A stretch of DNA of 64,000 nt from Moritella sp. JT01 (GCF_001574435.1 NZ_LOCN01000009.1:20147-84146), one strand, 5' to 3'. Counted from the first letter of the stretch, positions 37,776-48,351 are shown. A program made the numbers and translations. Notes: a model not told the origin generated them from the letters alone.

Positions 37776-37829
37776 ATGCATCCTCAACAAATTTCAACTG
37801 TATCAGCTCGCTGTTGCAGTACTATTTAG
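37776..37829 (+). CDS. Putative 17-codon upstream ORF / leader peptide of ptsG
   Basis: The ORF encodes MHPQQISTVSARCCSTI. It has a near-perfect Shine-Dalgarno AAGGAGG (37763-37769) six bases before the ATG, better than that of ptsG. It stops 24 bases before the ptsG start. Downstream, TCACT (37835-37839) and AGTGA (37846-37850) form a small hairpin covering the ptsG SD AGGAG (37843-37847). The arrangement suggests a leader peptide or translational coupling. Codon statistics are too short to test. Confidence 0.55.
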   Translation: MHPQQISTVSARCCSTI

Positions 37830-37853
37830 TTTGTTCACTATTAGGAGTGAGAG

Positions 37854-39281
37854 ATGAGTAACGCGTTTGCAAATCTACAGAAAGTAGGTAAGTCATTAAT
37901 GTTACCTGTATCGGTGTTACCGGTGGCAGGTATTTTATTAGGTGTTGGTGCGGCCAACTTTAGTTTTTTACCTGAAGTTGTTTCACAATTAATGGAACAA
38001 GCTGGTGGTTCGGTATTTGGTCAGATGGCGTTGCTGTTTGCCGTTGGTGTCGCCTTAGGTTTTACCAAAAATGATGGTGTTGCAGGTCTTTCTGCTATTG
38101 TTGGTTACGGTATCATGACCGCCACGTTAAACGTAATGTCGACAGTGATGGGCGTCGAAAGTATTAACACTGGCGTACTTGGTGGTATCTTTGTTGGTGG
38201 CTTAGCGGGCTGGGCATTTAACCGTTTCTATCGGATCCAATTGCCTGAATACTTGGGCTTCTTTGCTGGTAAGCGTGCAGTGCCAATCATTACCGGTTTC
38301 TGTGCCATAGCGCTTGGTGCGTTACTTTCTGTTGTTTGGCCACCAATTGGCGGGGTGATCAGCACTTTCTCAGACTGGGCTGCGCATCAAAATCCTACAT
38401 TGGCGTTTGGTATCTACGGTGTTGTTGAACGTGCATTAATCCCATTTGGCTTGCACCATATTTGGAATGTACCGTTCTTCTACGAAGCGGGTACTTGTAC
38501 TAACAACGCTGGTGAAGTTGTTCATGGTATTATGACATGCTTCCTGACTGCTGATGATGCAACACGTGCTGCAGGTAATGGTTTCGGTCAACTTGCTGGT
38601 GGTTATTTATTTAAAATGTTTGGTTTGCCAGCTGCGGCGATTGCGATTGCGCATTCTGCGAAACCTGAAAATCGCGCTAAAGTCATGGGTATTATGGCAT
38701 CTGCTGCGTTGACGTCATTCTTAACGGGTATTACTGAACCAATTGAATTTGCATTCTTATTTATTGCACCTGTACTTTATGCAATCCATGCTTTACTTGC
38801 AGGCCTTGCGTATGTATTAACGAACTCTTTGGGAATTGTTCACGGTCATACCTTCTCGAACGGTTTTATTGATTTTGTAGTACAAGCTCCGCACGCTGAA
38901 AAAATGCTGTTGTTAGTAGGTCTAGGCGTTATTTATGCGATTATTTATTATATCGTATTCCGTACAGTGATCCGTATGCTGGACTTGAAAACACCAGGTC
39001 GCGAGGATGACGATGAGGTTGCAGTGGTTGCGGTATCTACAGATGAAATGGCGGGTGAATTAGTTGCGGCATTCGGTGGTAAAGACAACATCACTAATTT
39101 AGACGCATGTATCACACGTTTACGTATAAGTGTTAATGATGTCGATAAAGTAGACCAAGAGAAACTAAAAGCCTTAGGCGCCCGTGCAGTGGTTGTGGTC
39201 GGCTCTGGTATCCAAGCAATCTTTGGTACTAAGTCTGATAACCTACGTACTGATATGGAAGACCATATCAATACGCTATAA
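37854..39281 (+). CDS. ptsG: PTS glucose-specific EIICB component
   Basis: 475 residues. The EIIC membrane domain (about 1-375) is recognised from [20 protein letters not shown], the substrate-binding [15 protein letters not shown] and [15 protein letters not shown]. After a linker rich in Asp/Val, the EIIB domain has the phosphorylation site [13 protein letters not shown] with Cys419, close to E. coli PtsG Cys421. It imports and phosphorylates glucose with EIIA(Glc) encoded elsewhere. A strong terminator follows, so it is monocistronic apart from the upstream ORF. Confidence 0.94.
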   Translation: MSNAFANLQKVGKSLMLPVSVLPVAGILLGVGAANFSFLPEVVSQLMEQAGGSVFGQMALLFAVGVALGFTKNDGVAGLSAIVGYGIMTATLNVMSTVMGVESINTGVLGGIFVGGLAGWAFNRFYRIQLPEYLGFFAGKRAVPIITGFCAIALGALLSVVWPPIGGVISTFSDWAAHQNPTLAFGIYGVVERALIPFGLHHIWNVPFFYEAGTCTNNAGEVVHGIMTCFLTADDATRAAGNGFGQLAGGYLFKMFGLPAAAIAIAHSAKPENRAKVMGIMASAALTSFLTGITEPIEFAFLFIAPVLYAIHALLAGLAYVLTNSLGIVHGHTFSNGFIDFVVQAPHAEKMLLLVGLGVIYAIIYYIVFRTVIRMLDLKTPGREDDDEVAVVAVSTDEMAGELVAAFGGKDNITNLDACITRLRISVNDVDKVDQEKLKALGARAVVVVGSGIQAIFGTKSDNLRTDMEDHINTL

Positions 39282-39318
39282 CTAAACATACGGTCTTTTT
39301 GAGGCTGCTGAAACGAGA

Positions 39319-39346
39319 ATGGCATCAATAATGATGCCATTTTTTT
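39319..39346 (+). terminator. Intrinsic terminator of ptsG
   Basis: ATGGCATCA (39319-39327) and TGATGCCAT (39332-39340) with a 4-base loop, followed by a T-run. It is 37 bases after the ptsG stop. Confidence 0.92.
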
Positions 39347-39461
39347 GCTCTGAGGACTCCGTATTCCCTCCGTAGTGTATTTTATCATCCTTGAATGTCA
39401 CGGTCATATCCGACTCTGAGACGGAGCTGGGCATAACGCATTATCCATTAAGAGGTGTTTC

Positions 39462-41351
39462 ATGTTAAAGAATATGTCACTCAAAAATAAACTAGCACTA
39501 TCAGCTAGTCTCGCGATCATACTAGGAGGCGTACTGGTTGCTGCTGTTTCTTTTTGGTCTTCGATGCAACGTTTAGATGTCGAAATAGAAGAACGACTAA
39601 AAGGATCTTTCACATCATATAATCAATATGTAGCTGACTGGATTGAATCTAAGGGTACAATTTTAAGCTCATTATCTAATGATATAGCACCTGAATCGCT
39701 TGAGAAGCATTTACAACAAATGGCAGTGTCAGGTGGATTTGACAATGTATTCGCAGCGTTTCCCGATGGTAGCCAAAAGAACGCAAACGGTGTGACGCTA
39801 CCGGCAGGTAATAATGACCCGAGAAAATGGGGTTGGTACATTAACGCCAAAGCGACGCCTTCAAAAGTGTTTATGGATAATCCAACGGTTGCGGCGGCAA
39901 CGGGAGCAAATGTTGTCTCTTTAGGGTATTTACAGCAACTACAAGGCCAATCAGTCGTTATTGGGGCAGATGTTGAAATTAATGATATTTTACAAAACAT
40001 GGAACAAGTTGTATTACCTGGCGATGGCTATATGCTTATTAGTAATAATCAAGGAGCCATTTTTGCCCATCAGGACATCAGTTTATTAAATAAAAAAATC
40101 TCCTCATTAGGTCTGGATTTTGTCGCTATCCAACAGATTCTACGTGACCCCCATGTTGAAAAAATCACGGTAAACGGCAAAGAAAATATTGTTTATGCCG
40201 CGCCAATTACAAATAGTGATCTGTTCATTATTATAGTTGTTGATTACAATTCATCGGTAGCGCCTCTTTATTCTGCTATTTGGAATCAAGTTATCGCAAC
40301 AATACTTGTTGTTGTTATTTGTACTTTTTTATTCAATTTCTTGTGTAATATTTTATTTCAACCTCTACTTAGAGTATCTGATGCGTTAGCTTTGATTGCA
40401 CAAGGTGGGGGCGATCTTACTCAGCGCATTGAGGTCCAGGCTAACGATGAAGTGGGGAATTTAGCCAATAGTTTTAATTTATTTGTGAGTAGCCAGCAGC
40501 AATTAATTCAGCATATTCGTACTCAATCGGAAACGTTGACAACGGAATCCATAGAGAGCGAACGACAAGCAAACCAATCGGTGAGAGAGCTTAATCATCA
40601 ACAACAAGAGATTGATATGGTGGCAACGGCAGTGACTGAAATGGCCTCTGCAACTTTAGAAATTGCTTCGCATGCAGAACAGACTGCAAGGGCGGCACAA
40701 GATTCTACTGGCAGTACCAACGAAGGCCGCCAGCTGGTACTAAACTCAAAACATTCGATCAATAATTTAGCCAGTGAAGTTTCTGAAGCGTCTAAAGTGA
40801 TTGGTGATTTAAGCCTGCATGCGCAGGAAATATCAACCATACTTGCTACAATTCAGGGCATCGCACAACAAACTAATCTATTGGCATTAAATGCGGCAAT
40901 TGAAGCTGCTCGAGCTGGTGAACAGGGGCGTGGTTTTGCTGTTGTGGCGGATGAAGTTCGGGTACTGTCACAGCGAACGCATTCATCTACAGAGGAAATT
41001 AAAGCAACGATTGATACTTTACAATTAACGACTGCAAGGGCGGTCGGTCTTATGGACAGTAGCTCGAAATTGGCTATCTGTTCTGTAGAAGATGCCGATC
41101 AGGCGGCTCATGCATTAGAAGAAATTAATCAATCTGTTGTATTGATTAGTGATATGGCTACCCAGATTGCAACCGCTGCTGAAGAGCAAACTCAGGTTAC
41201 AGGGGAAATATCACAGAATATCGTTTCAATTAAAGATGTGACGGATATTCTTGTTTTAGGCGCTAATCAAAACCTGTTGCAATCACAGCAGCTCAATACT
41301 CAGGCGAGTGAATTGAACGGCAGAGTATCCACCTTTATTGTGGAAACATAA
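39462..41351 (+). CDS. Methyl-accepting chemotaxis protein with Cache-type sensor
   Basis: 629 residues. A membrane helix (about 11-32), a periplasmic domain of about 240 residues with the double-Cache look ([20 protein letters not shown], then [20 protein letters not shown]), a second helix (about 272-295), HAMP, and the signalling domain with tip [21 protein letters not shown]. Cache receptors of this type usually bind small organic ligands such as amino acids; the ligand here is unknown. It follows ptsG but the ptsG terminator separates them. Confidence 0.9.
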   Translation: MLKNMSLKNKLALSASLAIILGGVLVAAVSFWSSMQRLDVEIEERLKGSFTSYNQYVADWIESKGTILSSLSNDIAPESLEKHLQQMAVSGGFDNVFAAFPDGSQKNANGVTLPAGNNDPRKWGWYINAKATPSKVFMDNPTVAAATGANVVSLGYLQQLQGQSVVIGADVEINDILQNMEQVVLPGDGYMLISNNQGAIFAHQDISLLNKKISSLGLDFVAIQQILRDPHVEKITVNGKENIVYAAPITNSDLFIIIVVDYNSSVAPLYSAIWNQVIATILVVVICTFLFNFLCNILFQPLLRVSDALALIAQGGGDLTQRIEVQANDEVGNLANSFNLFVSSQQQLIQHIRTQSETLTTESIESERQANQSVRELNHQQQEIDMVATAVTEMASATLEIASHAEQTARAAQDSTGSTNEGRQLVLNSKHSINNLASEVSEASKVIGDLSLHAQEISTILATIQGIAQQTNLLALNAAIEAARAGEQGRGFAVVADEVRVLSQRTHSSTEEIKATIDTLQLTTARAVGLMDSSSKLAICSVEDADQAAHALEEINQSVVLISDMATQIATAAEEQTQVTGEISQNIVSIKDVTDILVLGANQNLLQSQQLNTQASELNGRVSTFIVET

Positions 41352-41367
41352 GCCTGAGTCGTTCGAG

Positions 41368-41389
41368 TAAAACCCGGCTAATGCCGGGT
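41368..41389 (-). terminator. Hairpin between convergent chemoreceptor and dapD
   Basis: ACCCGGC (41372-41378) and GCCGGGT (41383-41389) with a TAAT loop. Four T follow on the minus strand, so it most likely ends dapD. Confidence 0.6.
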
Positions 41390-41399
41390 CAGCCAGCTG

Positions 41400-42431
41400 T
41401 TAGTTGTTTGAGTGTAGTTCTGCGTTTAGTTCAACCGCTGATTTGTTAGTTAAACATTCAATCGTACCTGTGATTGAATTACGACGGAATAACAAGTCAT
41501 CTTTACCGGCTAAGTCACGCGCTTTAACAACTTCAACGGCTTGGTTGCCCGCATCTAATATTTGAACTTTAGAACCTGCGGTAATGTATAGGCCTGATTC
41601 AATGGTACAGCGGTTACCCAGTGGAATACCTAAACCGGCGTTAGCACCCAGTAAGCAGTTCTCACCCATAGAGATCACTAATTGGCCACCGCCACTTAAT
41701 GTACCCATGATAGATGCGCCACCACCGATGTCAGAACCGTTACCCACCATCACACCTGCAGAGATGCGACCTTCAACCATGCTTACACCTTCTGTTCCCG
41801 CATTAAAGTTAACAAAACCTTCATGCATGATAGTTGTGCCTTCACCTACGTGAGCACCTAAACGCACACGCGCTGTATGAGCAATACGCACACCTGTTGG
41901 TACCACGTAATCTGTCATTTTAGGGAATTTATCAACACAGCTTACGGTCAACACTTCACCTGCAAGACGTGCTTCAATTTGACGCTCTGCAAGCTCAGGT
42001 AAATCGATAGGGCCTTGGTTAGTCCATGCGATGTTATGCAATAGACCAAAGATACCGTCAAGTACTGTGCCATGTGGCTTAACTAGGCGATGTGAAATCA
42101 ATTGTAGCTTTAGATAACCTTCTGCAACAGATGCGGGTTTTTCATCAGTAGCAAGTACAACAAGCACAAGCGGTTGTTTGCTGTTCGCTGCGGCAGTTGC
42201 AAATTTCGTATTCGCGGCATCATCATTTGCTGCAAATACCGTTGCAAGTTGCGCTGCATGTGCTGGCGTTATTTCAATGACTTGATTTTGACCTGAGTAA
42301 TTAACGATTTCACTAATGTCGGCAACCAGTTTGTCACTTGGGTTTAGCAGAGGATTAGGGAAAAAAGCTTCGATAATTTTACCTGCAGTATTTTTAGTAG
42401 CACTACCGAAAGCGAGTGAAAAAGTGGTCAT
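41400..42431 (-). CDS. dapD: Tetrahydrodipicolinate N-succinyltransferase DapD
   Basis: 343 residues, the longer form found in marine gammaproteobacteria and not the 274-residue E. coli type. It transfers succinyl from succinyl-CoA in lysine/diaminopimelate synthesis. The C-terminal left-handed beta-helix shows hexapeptide repeats (VRLGAHVGEGTTIMHEGFVN, VGNGSDIGGGASIMG). The start is ATG 42431 (MTTFSLAFGSAT) because an upstream extension to 42479 is not family-like. It lies downstream of glnD on the same strand. Confidence 0.92.
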   Translation of the reverse strand: MTTFSLAFGSATKNTAGKIIEAFFPNPLLNPSDKLVADISEIVNYSGQNQVIEITPAHAAQLATVFAANDDAANTKFATAAANSKQPLVLVVLATDEKPASVAEGYLKLQLISHRLVKPHGTVLDGIFGLLHNIAWTNQGPIDLPELAERQIEARLAGEVLTVSCVDKFPKMTDYVVPTGVRIAHTARVRLGAHVGEGTTIMHEGFVNFNAGTEGVSMVEGRISAGVMVGNGSDIGGGASIMGTLSGGGQLVISMGENCLLGANAGLGIPLGNRCTIESGLYITAGSKVQILDAGNQAVEVVKARDLAGKDDLLFRRNSITGTIECLTNKSAVELNAELHSNN

Positions 42432-42583
42432 AGCTGAGAAATCTCCATTTAGAATAAGGGCATGATATTCATACATCACGCCGGATCTGAGTATTTTTTC
42501 TATTTATTACAATATTACCGTTAGTTCTATCACATTTGTCTTCGTTGTTTCAAAGATTATTGCGATTGTTATTTTCAGAGCAA

Positions 42584-45199
42584 TTAGTTATCAGCCAATT
42601 CGGTAATCAAATTATGACGTAACTCCGCTTGCTGTTCTGGTGATAGCGGTTGATTGTTATTACCCGAAATAATGAAGAAATCTTCTGCGCGTTCACCAAT
42701 AGTTGAAATTTTGGCATTATGCAGCACAATATTTTCTGAGCTCAAAATAGCACTGATCCGGGCAAGTAATCCTGGTGTATCTAAGGTGATTATCTCGACA
42801 AAGGTACGCTTTTTCTTGGTTGCTAAAAAGGTTACTTTGGTTTTTACTGAGAACTGTTTAATTTGTCGTGGGATACGCTGTTTTCTTAATATCGGCGCTT
42901 TACCCGTCTTTAACACCGCCTCTAATGCTGCTTGCAATGCATAAACACGATCAGGGGCGAGGGTATCACCGGTTTGATCCAAGATCACGAAACTATCGAG
43001 TACATAACCATTACGGCTTGAGGTGATTTTCGCATCATGAATGTTTAAGTTTTTATTCCCTAATGTAGATACAGCTGAAGCGAACAAATGCTTATTGTCT
43101 TTGGCATAGATAAACACTTCATTACCACCGCGGGTACTATTTTGACTGATCAGTACTAGTGGTTGAGTCGGATCTTCATGATTGAGAATACCTGTCGTAT
43201 GCCAACAAATCTGGCTTGGATCATTACGTAAAAAATACTCGGAACGAAATGTGCTCCACAATGCTTGGATCTGTTCGGAGCTAAAACGGCTATTTTCCAA
43301 GAAGGCCAACGCAGTATCTTTATTATTTCTAATTCTGAATTTTGCATCGAGCGGATTTTCTAAACCACGGCGTAATGCTTGCTGAGTTAAGAAATATAAT
43401 TCACGTAGCAGTGAACCTTTCCAGTTATTCCACAGACTGTCATTGGTGGCACAAATATCGGCAACGGTGAGGCAGTAAAGGTAGTTAAGGTGTTCTTGAT
43501 CACCAATGGTTCGGGCAAACTCGGTAATTATCTCTGGATCGTGAATATCACGACGTTGTGCGGTTACCGACATTAATAGATGGTATTTGACCAATCGGGA
43601 GACCATTTTTCGGTCGGCCTTGTTGATCCCATGCTTCTTACAGAATGCGCGTGCGTCTATTGCCCCAATTTCAGAGTGATTGCCTTTTTGGCCTTTCCCT
43701 ATGTCATGAAAAATGGCCGCAATGATCAATAATTCCGGTTTTTCTAAACGTGGGTATATCTCACAGCACAATGGATGGGTTTCTTTGGTCTTGTCCCATT
43801 TGTAAGAGTTAATGATCTTCACTAAACGGTGGGTATGCTCATCCACAGTATAGTTATGGAATAAATCAAACTGCATTTGTCCGAGGATGCGACTCCACTG
43901 TGGAATATAGGCGGCAATAACCCCATGTTTGTGCATTAATGTGATAGCTAAACCACAAGCATTGGGATGTTTAAATAATTGCATTAACTGTTCACGACAC
44001 TCGGGAATATCTTCTAACCAGGTCGTGAGCTTACGTCTGGCATCACGTAATTCACGTATAGTGCCCGCATAAATACCGATAATCTGTTCGTTATCCGCAA
44101 TATGATAAAATAATTCGATAATGGCGCTTGGGCGACGCGTAAATAGGTCGGTGCTGGTGGTATCAATTAAACTACCACGCAGTTGAAAGTCTGCGGTAAT
44201 ATTACGCACATCCATCCCCACGTGTCCGAGGATCGCTTGATTAAATAGCTGCAACAGCATTTCATTTAGCTCGGTGACTCGGCGGATAGTCTGGTAAAAC
44301 TGTTTCATCATGGTTTCGACAGCTTGATTGCCTTCACCGCGGTAACCGAGTGCTTTGGCGACTGTGGTTTGTCTGTCGAATAATAAGCGGTTATCACAGC
44401 GTTTTAAACCAAGGTGCAGCGCAAATCGCACTCGCCATAAGAAGTTTTGGCAATCTTCAAGCTCGTGGTATTCACCTTTGGTTAAAAACCCGTGATTAGT
44501 TAATTCGAAGAAACTGCTTGAGCCAAAATGACGACGGGTGATCCACAGAATAGTCTGTAAATCGCGCAAGCCTCCGGGACTGCTTTTTAGATCAGGTTCT
44601 AAGTTATAAGATGAACCTTTAAATTGGTGATGACGAGCGAGTTGTTCTTCATGCTTGGCTTGGAAAAAGTCTTGGCTTGGCCAAAAAGTTTCAGGGTCAA
44701 TAATGTCTTGTAACTGTGCATAAGTGTCTTCAGAACCGGTGATCAAACGCGATTCTAATAAATTAGTCGCAATAGTGATATCAGCTAAACCTTGTTCTAA
44801 ACATTCATCGATGGTGCGAACACTGTGGCCAACCTCTAAGCGTAAATCCCATAACATAGTAATGAAGAGTGATATTGCTTGTTCTTGTTCTATGGTTAAT
44901 GGCAAGGTTGTTGTAATGAGTAAATCAATGTCTGATTTAGGGTGTAATTCACCACGTCCATAGCCACCAACGGCAACCAAAGCAAGTTCTGGCTGTTTTT
45001 CCAAACCAAACTTTTGCCAAAGGCGATTGAGTAACTGATCCATGTATTCTGCACGGCAAGCGACTAACGCAATAATATCATCACCATCAAAAAAGCGTTG
45101 TTCTAGCCATGCCTGAAATTCTTGCATGTGTGATTTACAATGACTCAGTGTTAACTCTTCATCTGAGAGTAATGCGGGGACATATTGAGTTGGATCCAT
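42584..45199 (-). CDS. glnD: Bifunctional uridylyltransferase/uridylyl-removing enzyme GlnD
   Basis: 871 residues. GlnD uridylylates PII proteins under nitrogen limitation and reverses this when glutamine is high. The nucleotidyltransferase site is VGGYGRGELHPKSDIDLLI (about 75-95). The HD hydrolase domain is at about 450-560 (AAIFHDIGKGQKGNHSE), and two C-terminal ACT domains sense glutamine (VSTLGNKNLNIHDAKI and TPGLLARISAILSSENIVLH). It lies between map and dapD, and map-glnD adjacency is conserved in E. coli. Confidence 0.96.
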   Translation of the reverse strand: MDPTQYVPALLSDEELTLSHCKSHMQEFQAWLEQRFFDGDDIIALVACRAEYMDQLLNRLWQKFGLEKQPELALVAVGGYGRGELHPKSDIDLLITTTLPLTIEQEQAISLFITMLWDLRLEVGHSVRTIDECLEQGLADITIATNLLESRLITGSEDTYAQLQDIIDPETFWPSQDFFQAKHEEQLARHHQFKGSSYNLEPDLKSSPGGLRDLQTILWITRRHFGSSSFFELTNHGFLTKGEYHELEDCQNFLWRVRFALHLGLKRCDNRLLFDRQTTVAKALGYRGEGNQAVETMMKQFYQTIRRVTELNEMLLQLFNQAILGHVGMDVRNITADFQLRGSLIDTTSTDLFTRRPSAIIELFYHIADNEQIIGIYAGTIRELRDARRKLTTWLEDIPECREQLMQLFKHPNACGLAITLMHKHGVIAAYIPQWSRILGQMQFDLFHNYTVDEHTHRLVKIINSYKWDKTKETHPLCCEIYPRLEKPELLIIAAIFHDIGKGQKGNHSEIGAIDARAFCKKHGINKADRKMVSRLVKYHLLMSVTAQRRDIHDPEIITEFARTIGDQEHLNYLYCLTVADICATNDSLWNNWKGSLLRELYFLTQQALRRGLENPLDAKFRIRNNKDTALAFLENSRFSSEQIQALWSTFRSEYFLRNDPSQICWHTTGILNHEDPTQPLVLISQNSTRGGNEVFIYAKDNKHLFASAVSTLGNKNLNIHDAKITSSRNGYVLDSFVILDQTGDTLAPDRVYALQAALEAVLKTGKAPILRKQRIPRQIKQFSVKTKVTFLATKKKRTFVEIITLDTPGLLARISAILSSENIVLHNAKISTIGERAEDFFIISGNNNQPLSPEQQAELRHNLITELADN

Positions 45200-45229
45200 G
45201 CGACGCCTTCCTGGAGTTCGATAGAGAGA

Positions 45230-45254
45230 TGGAATCAGCAGGGCACTGATTCCA
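45230..45254. repeat. Hairpin in the map-glnD gap
   Basis: TGGAATCAG (45230-45238) and CTGATTCCA (45246-45254), a perfect 9-bp stem with a 7-base loop lying between map and glnD. There is no T-tract on the minus strand; it may modulate read-through or mRNA stability. Confidence 0.55.
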
Positions 45255-45283
45255 TATTATCTAATATTCAAACTAGTTTTTAT

Positions 45284-46123
45284 TTAGTTTTTTAAGATAC
45301 GTGAGATAGTTTCTTCTTCACGTAATGTCATAATTTCACAACCGTCTTTGGTTACAACAATAGTATGTTCCCATTGCGCTGAGTTTTTGTTGTCTTTGGT
45401 TAACACTGTCCAGTGATCATCGGCTACTTCATTGTGTTTTTTACCCGCGTTGATCATAGGTTCAATCGTGAAGCACATGCCTTCTTTAAGGACTAGGTTT
45501 TGGTTGCTTTCGTTGAAGCGTGATTTGTAATGTAATACTTGTGGCTCTTCATGGAATTTTTCACCAATGCCGTGACCACAATATTCTTCTACGATTGAGT
45601 ATTTACGTGTTGGATTGGCTTTATTGTGAGACTTGATTTTTTTCTCAATGATCTCGCCAATGCGGCTTAAACGAGTACCCGGTTTTACTTGACGTAAACC
45701 TTCGTATAACGCTTCTTGTGAAATTCGGCATAATTGCTTATCACGTGGTGATACTTCTCCAATTAAAAACATCTTTGAGGTATCGCCATGTAGGCCATCT
45801 TTGATCACGGTAATATCCAAGTTAATAATGTCGCCATCGACTAATGGACGATCACTTGGTACACCATGGCAAACAACGCTGTTAATTGATGTGCAGATCG
45901 ATTTTGGAAATGCGGTGTCATCATTTTCATCATAGCTTGGGTAGAACAGTGGTGCAGATAATGCGTCGTTTGCTAAAGTGAATTCATGGCAACGATCATT
46001 TAACTCCTGAGTGGTCACCCCGGCAACTACAAACGGTTCTATCATTTCTAGTACTTGTGCTGCTAAACGACCCGCAACGCGCATTTTTTCGATTTGATCT
46101 TCAGTTTTAATGATTACGCTCAT
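45284..46123 (-). CDS. map: Methionine aminopeptidase type I
   Basis: 279 residues. It removes the initiator Met from nascent proteins. All metal ligands are visible: LDITVIKDGLHGDTSKMF (two Asp), CGHGIGEKFHEEP (His), CFTIEPMI (Glu) and the C-terminal WEHTIVVT (Glu). It is divergent from rpsB, the classic arrangement. It is slightly longer than the 264 residues of E. coli Map through a few inserted residues. Confidence 0.96.
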   Translation of the reverse strand: MSVIIKTEDQIEKMRVAGRLAAQVLEMIEPFVVAGVTTQELNDRCHEFTLANDALSAPLFYPSYDENDDTAFPKSICTSINSVVCHGVPSDRPLVDGDIINLDITVIKDGLHGDTSKMFLIGEVSPRDKQLCRISQEALYEGLRQVKPGTRLSRIGEIIEKKIKSHNKANPTRKYSIVEEYCGHGIGEKFHEEPQVLHYKSRFNESNQNLVLKEGMCFTIEPMINAGKKHNEVADDHWTVLTKDNKNSAQWEHTIVVTKDGCEIMTLREEETISRILKN

Positions 46124-46364
46124 TTTTCACTCTTCAATATATAGGTTTTTTGTTTTATAACTATCATTGTAACGCTAATGAGAGTAAGAAGCCTAAATTT
46201 TTTTTGTGGATTAAGGACTCTATTTAAGCGTCTGCTATTTATAGGTATTCAGGGATAAAAAAATAATTTATTTAATGTCGGTAAATATCTTAATAACCCG
46301 CTAGATTAAAGGTTGTTCGGTGTATTTACTCTCTACATCAACCTTAAAAACAACGCTACAAAAT
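46124..46364. other. Divergent map/rpsB intergenic region, promoter-distal part
   Basis: No gene. It carries the map promoter region on the minus strand and an A/T-rich stretch before the rpsB promoter. Confidence 0.4.
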
Positions 46365-46393
46365 TTGTGCTATTTATCTAAATATGATATAAA
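46365..46393 (+). promoter_or_regulatory. rpsB promoter with GC-rich discriminator
   Basis: TTGTGC (46365-46370), 17 bases, TATAAA (46388-46393), then GCGCGC. The GC discriminator is typical of growth-rate and ppGpp-controlled ribosomal promoters. It leaves a leader of about 200 bases before the rpsB ATG. Confidence 0.65.
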
Positions 46394-46399
46394 GCGCGC

Positions 46400-46606
46400 A
46401 ATGAATTTAGTAAATGTCAGTAACTGGTTATTTGCTAAATCTCATACACATAAATTTATATAAATCACACACACATCGTCACATTTGTCGGGGTGCTTTT
46501 ATTTTGTTTGTTAATCGCTTGCTTTTGCTCGCTTTTAGTTAGAAATAAAGGTCGAAAAAATGGGATGTGTGGAGGCCTAACCCCATACAAATTTAAGGAA
46601 TTTAAA
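46400..46606 (+). promoter_or_regulatory. rpsB 5' leader, t44-like/S2 autoregulatory region
   Basis: The long leader ends with GGGATGTGTGGAGGCCTAAC (46562-46581) and CCC, which resembles the leader region before rpsB in enterobacteria that Rfam calls t44 and where S2 feeds back on rpsB-tsf. GGGGT at 46490-46494 can pair with ACCCC at 46580-46584 to close the domain. The SD AAGGA (46595-46599) lies just downstream. The identification is by recalled motif and position, not by a covariance search. Confidence 0.6.
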
Positions 46607-47335
46607 ATGTCTACAGTATCAATGCGCGATATGCTACAAGCCGGTGTTCATTTCGGTCACCAAACTCGTTACTGGAACCCTAAGATGAAGCAATACATCT
46701 TCGGTGCTCGTAGTAAAGTACATATCATCAACTTAGAGCAAACTGTTCCTCTGTTCAACGAGGCACTTGGTTTTATCAAGAACGTTGCAGACAAAAAAGG
46801 TAAAGTTCTTTTTGTTGGTACTAAAAAAGCTGCTGGCGAAACAATCAAAGAAGCTGCACTTTCATGTGACCAGTTCTACGTTGATCATCGCTGGTTAGGC
46901 GGTATGTTGACTAACTGGAAAACAGTTCGTCAATCAATCAAACGTCTTACTACTCTAGAAGCACAATCACAAGACGGTACATTCGAGCAACTTACTAAGA
47001 AAGAAGCTCTAATGAACACACGTGAAATGATCAAACTAGAGAAAAGCCTTGGTGGTATTAAAACTATGGGCGGTTTACCAGATGTTCTTTTCATCATCGA
47101 TGCTGACCATGAGCACATCGCTATTAAAGAAGCTAACAACCTAGGTATCCCAGTAGTAGCTATCGTTGATACTAACTCAAACCCAGACAACATCGATTAT
47201 GTTGTACCTGGTAACGATGATGCGATCCGTGCTATCAAACTTTACGCTGGCGCAGTAGCTGCAAGTGTAAACGAAGGCCGTAATCAAGACATCGCTGCAC
47301 AAGCTGAAAGCGACTTCATCGAAGAAGCTAAATAA
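46607..47335 (+). CDS. rpsB: 30S ribosomal protein S2
   Basis: 242 residues from ATG 46607 (SD AAGGA seven bases before); an open frame continuing upstream is the leader and not protein. It begins [20 protein letters not shown] and includes [24 protein letters not shown] and [13 protein letters not shown], all typical of bacterial uS2. It is the first gene of the long plus-strand superoperon. Confidence 0.98.
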   Translation: MSTVSMRDMLQAGVHFGHQTRYWNPKMKQYIFGARSKVHIINLEQTVPLFNEALGFIKNVADKKGKVLFVGTKKAAGETIKEAALSCDQFYVDHRWLGGMLTNWKTVRQSIKRLTTLEAQSQDGTFEQLTKKEALMNTREMIKLEKSLGGIKTMGGLPDVLFIIDADHEHIAIKEANNLGIPVVAIVDTNSNPDNIDYVVPGNDDAIRAIKLYAGAVAASVNEGRNQDIAAQAESDFIEEAK

Positions 47336-47388
47336 TAAAGCTTTTCGATTTAATCGATGCTCTTATTAACTAAGTGCACTATTTAGTT

Positions 47389-47419
47389 AACAGGAGCCGT
47401 ATGGCTCCTGTTTTTTTTT
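47389..47419 (+). terminator. Terminator/attenuator between rpsB and tsf
   Basis: AACAGGAGCC (47389-47398) and GGCTCCTGTT, with a GTAT loop, followed by nine T. It is a full intrinsic terminator within the rpsB-tsf transcript, 26 bases before tsf, so tsf must be expressed by read-through or its own promoter. Confidence 0.88.
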
Positions 47420-47444
47420 GTATAAGAAATTGAGGAAATTACCC

Positions 47445-48323
47445 ATGGCAATTACTGCTGCAATGGTTAAAGAACTGCGCGAACGTACAGCTGCAGGCAT
47501 GATGGATTGTAAAAAAGCTTTAGTTGAAGCTGAAGGCGATATGGAACTTGCAATCGACAACATGCGTAAATCAGGCGCTGTAAAAGCGGCTAAAAAAGCG
47601 GGTCGTATTGCTGCTGAAGGCGTTGTAAAAACTAAAATTGCTAACGGCGTTGCTGTTCTAGTTGAAATCAACTCAGAAACAGATTTCGTAGCAAAAGATG
47701 CAAGCTTCCTAGCATTTGCTAACCAAGTTGTTGAGGTTGCTCACGCTGGTGAATTTAACACGGCTGAAGCACTACTAGCCGCTAAATTTGACGCTGAATT
47801 AACAGTTGAAGAAGCGCGTGCTAACCTAATTGCTAAAATTGGCGAGAACATTAATGTTCGTCGTTCAGTTGTAGTTAAAGGTGATAACATGGCGTCTTAT
47901 ATACATGGCGGCACTATCGGTGTTGTTACTGTACTTAAAGGTGGCGATGAAGCATTAGCTAAGAAAATTGCTATGCACGTAGCAGCAGCTAAGCCTGAAT
48001 TTGTTAAACCTGAAGATGTGCCTGCATCTGTAGTTGAAAAAGAACGCGCTATCCAAGTTGAAATCGCTGTAAACAGTGGTAAGCCTCAAGAAATCGCTGA
48101 AAAAATGGTTGTTGGCCGTATGAAGAAATTCACTGGTGAAGTTAGCCTTACTGGTCAAGCTTTCATCATGGATCCGTCAAAAACTGTTGGTCAACTTCTT
48201 AAAGAAGAAGGCGCAGACGTTGAAACATTTATCCGCATCGAAGTGGGTGAAGGTATCGAGAAAGCGGAAGATGATTTCGCCGCTGAAGTTGCAGCTACAG
48301 TAGCAGCAGCGAAAAAAGCATAA
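47445..48323 (+). CDS. tsf: Elongation factor Ts
   Basis: 292 residues from ATG 47445 (SD GAGGA). EF-Ts exchanges GDP for GTP on EF-Tu. It begins [20 protein letters not shown] with the conserved MMDCKKAL motif, then [13 protein letters not shown], and ends with an alanine-rich tail. It follows rpsB as in most bacteria. Confidence 0.98.
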   Translation: MAITAAMVKELRERTAAGMMDCKKALVEAEGDMELAIDNMRKSGAVKAAKKAGRIAAEGVVKTKIANGVAVLVEINSETDFVAKDASFLAFANQVVEVAHAGEFNTAEALLAAKFDAELTVEEARANLIAKIGENINVRRSVVVKGDNMASYIHGGTIGVVTVLKGGDEALAKKIAMHVAAAKPEFVKPEDVPASVVEKERAIQVEIAVNSGKPQEIAEKMVVGRMKKFTGEVSLTGQAFIMDPSKTVGQLLKEEGADVETFIRIEVGEGIEKAEDDFAAEVAATVAAAKKA

Positions 48324-48351
48324 TTTCATTATTGCTTAAGATTTAATACAG

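Noticed and set aside
42432..42479. N-terminal extension of dapD
   Set aside because: The family begins at MTTFSLAFG; the upstream residues are not conserved in the proteins I know.
46493..46606. N-terminal extension of rpsB
   Set aside because: The added residues are hydrophobic/Cys-rich leader translation, and the SD AAGGA points to ATG 46607, giving the standard S2 length.
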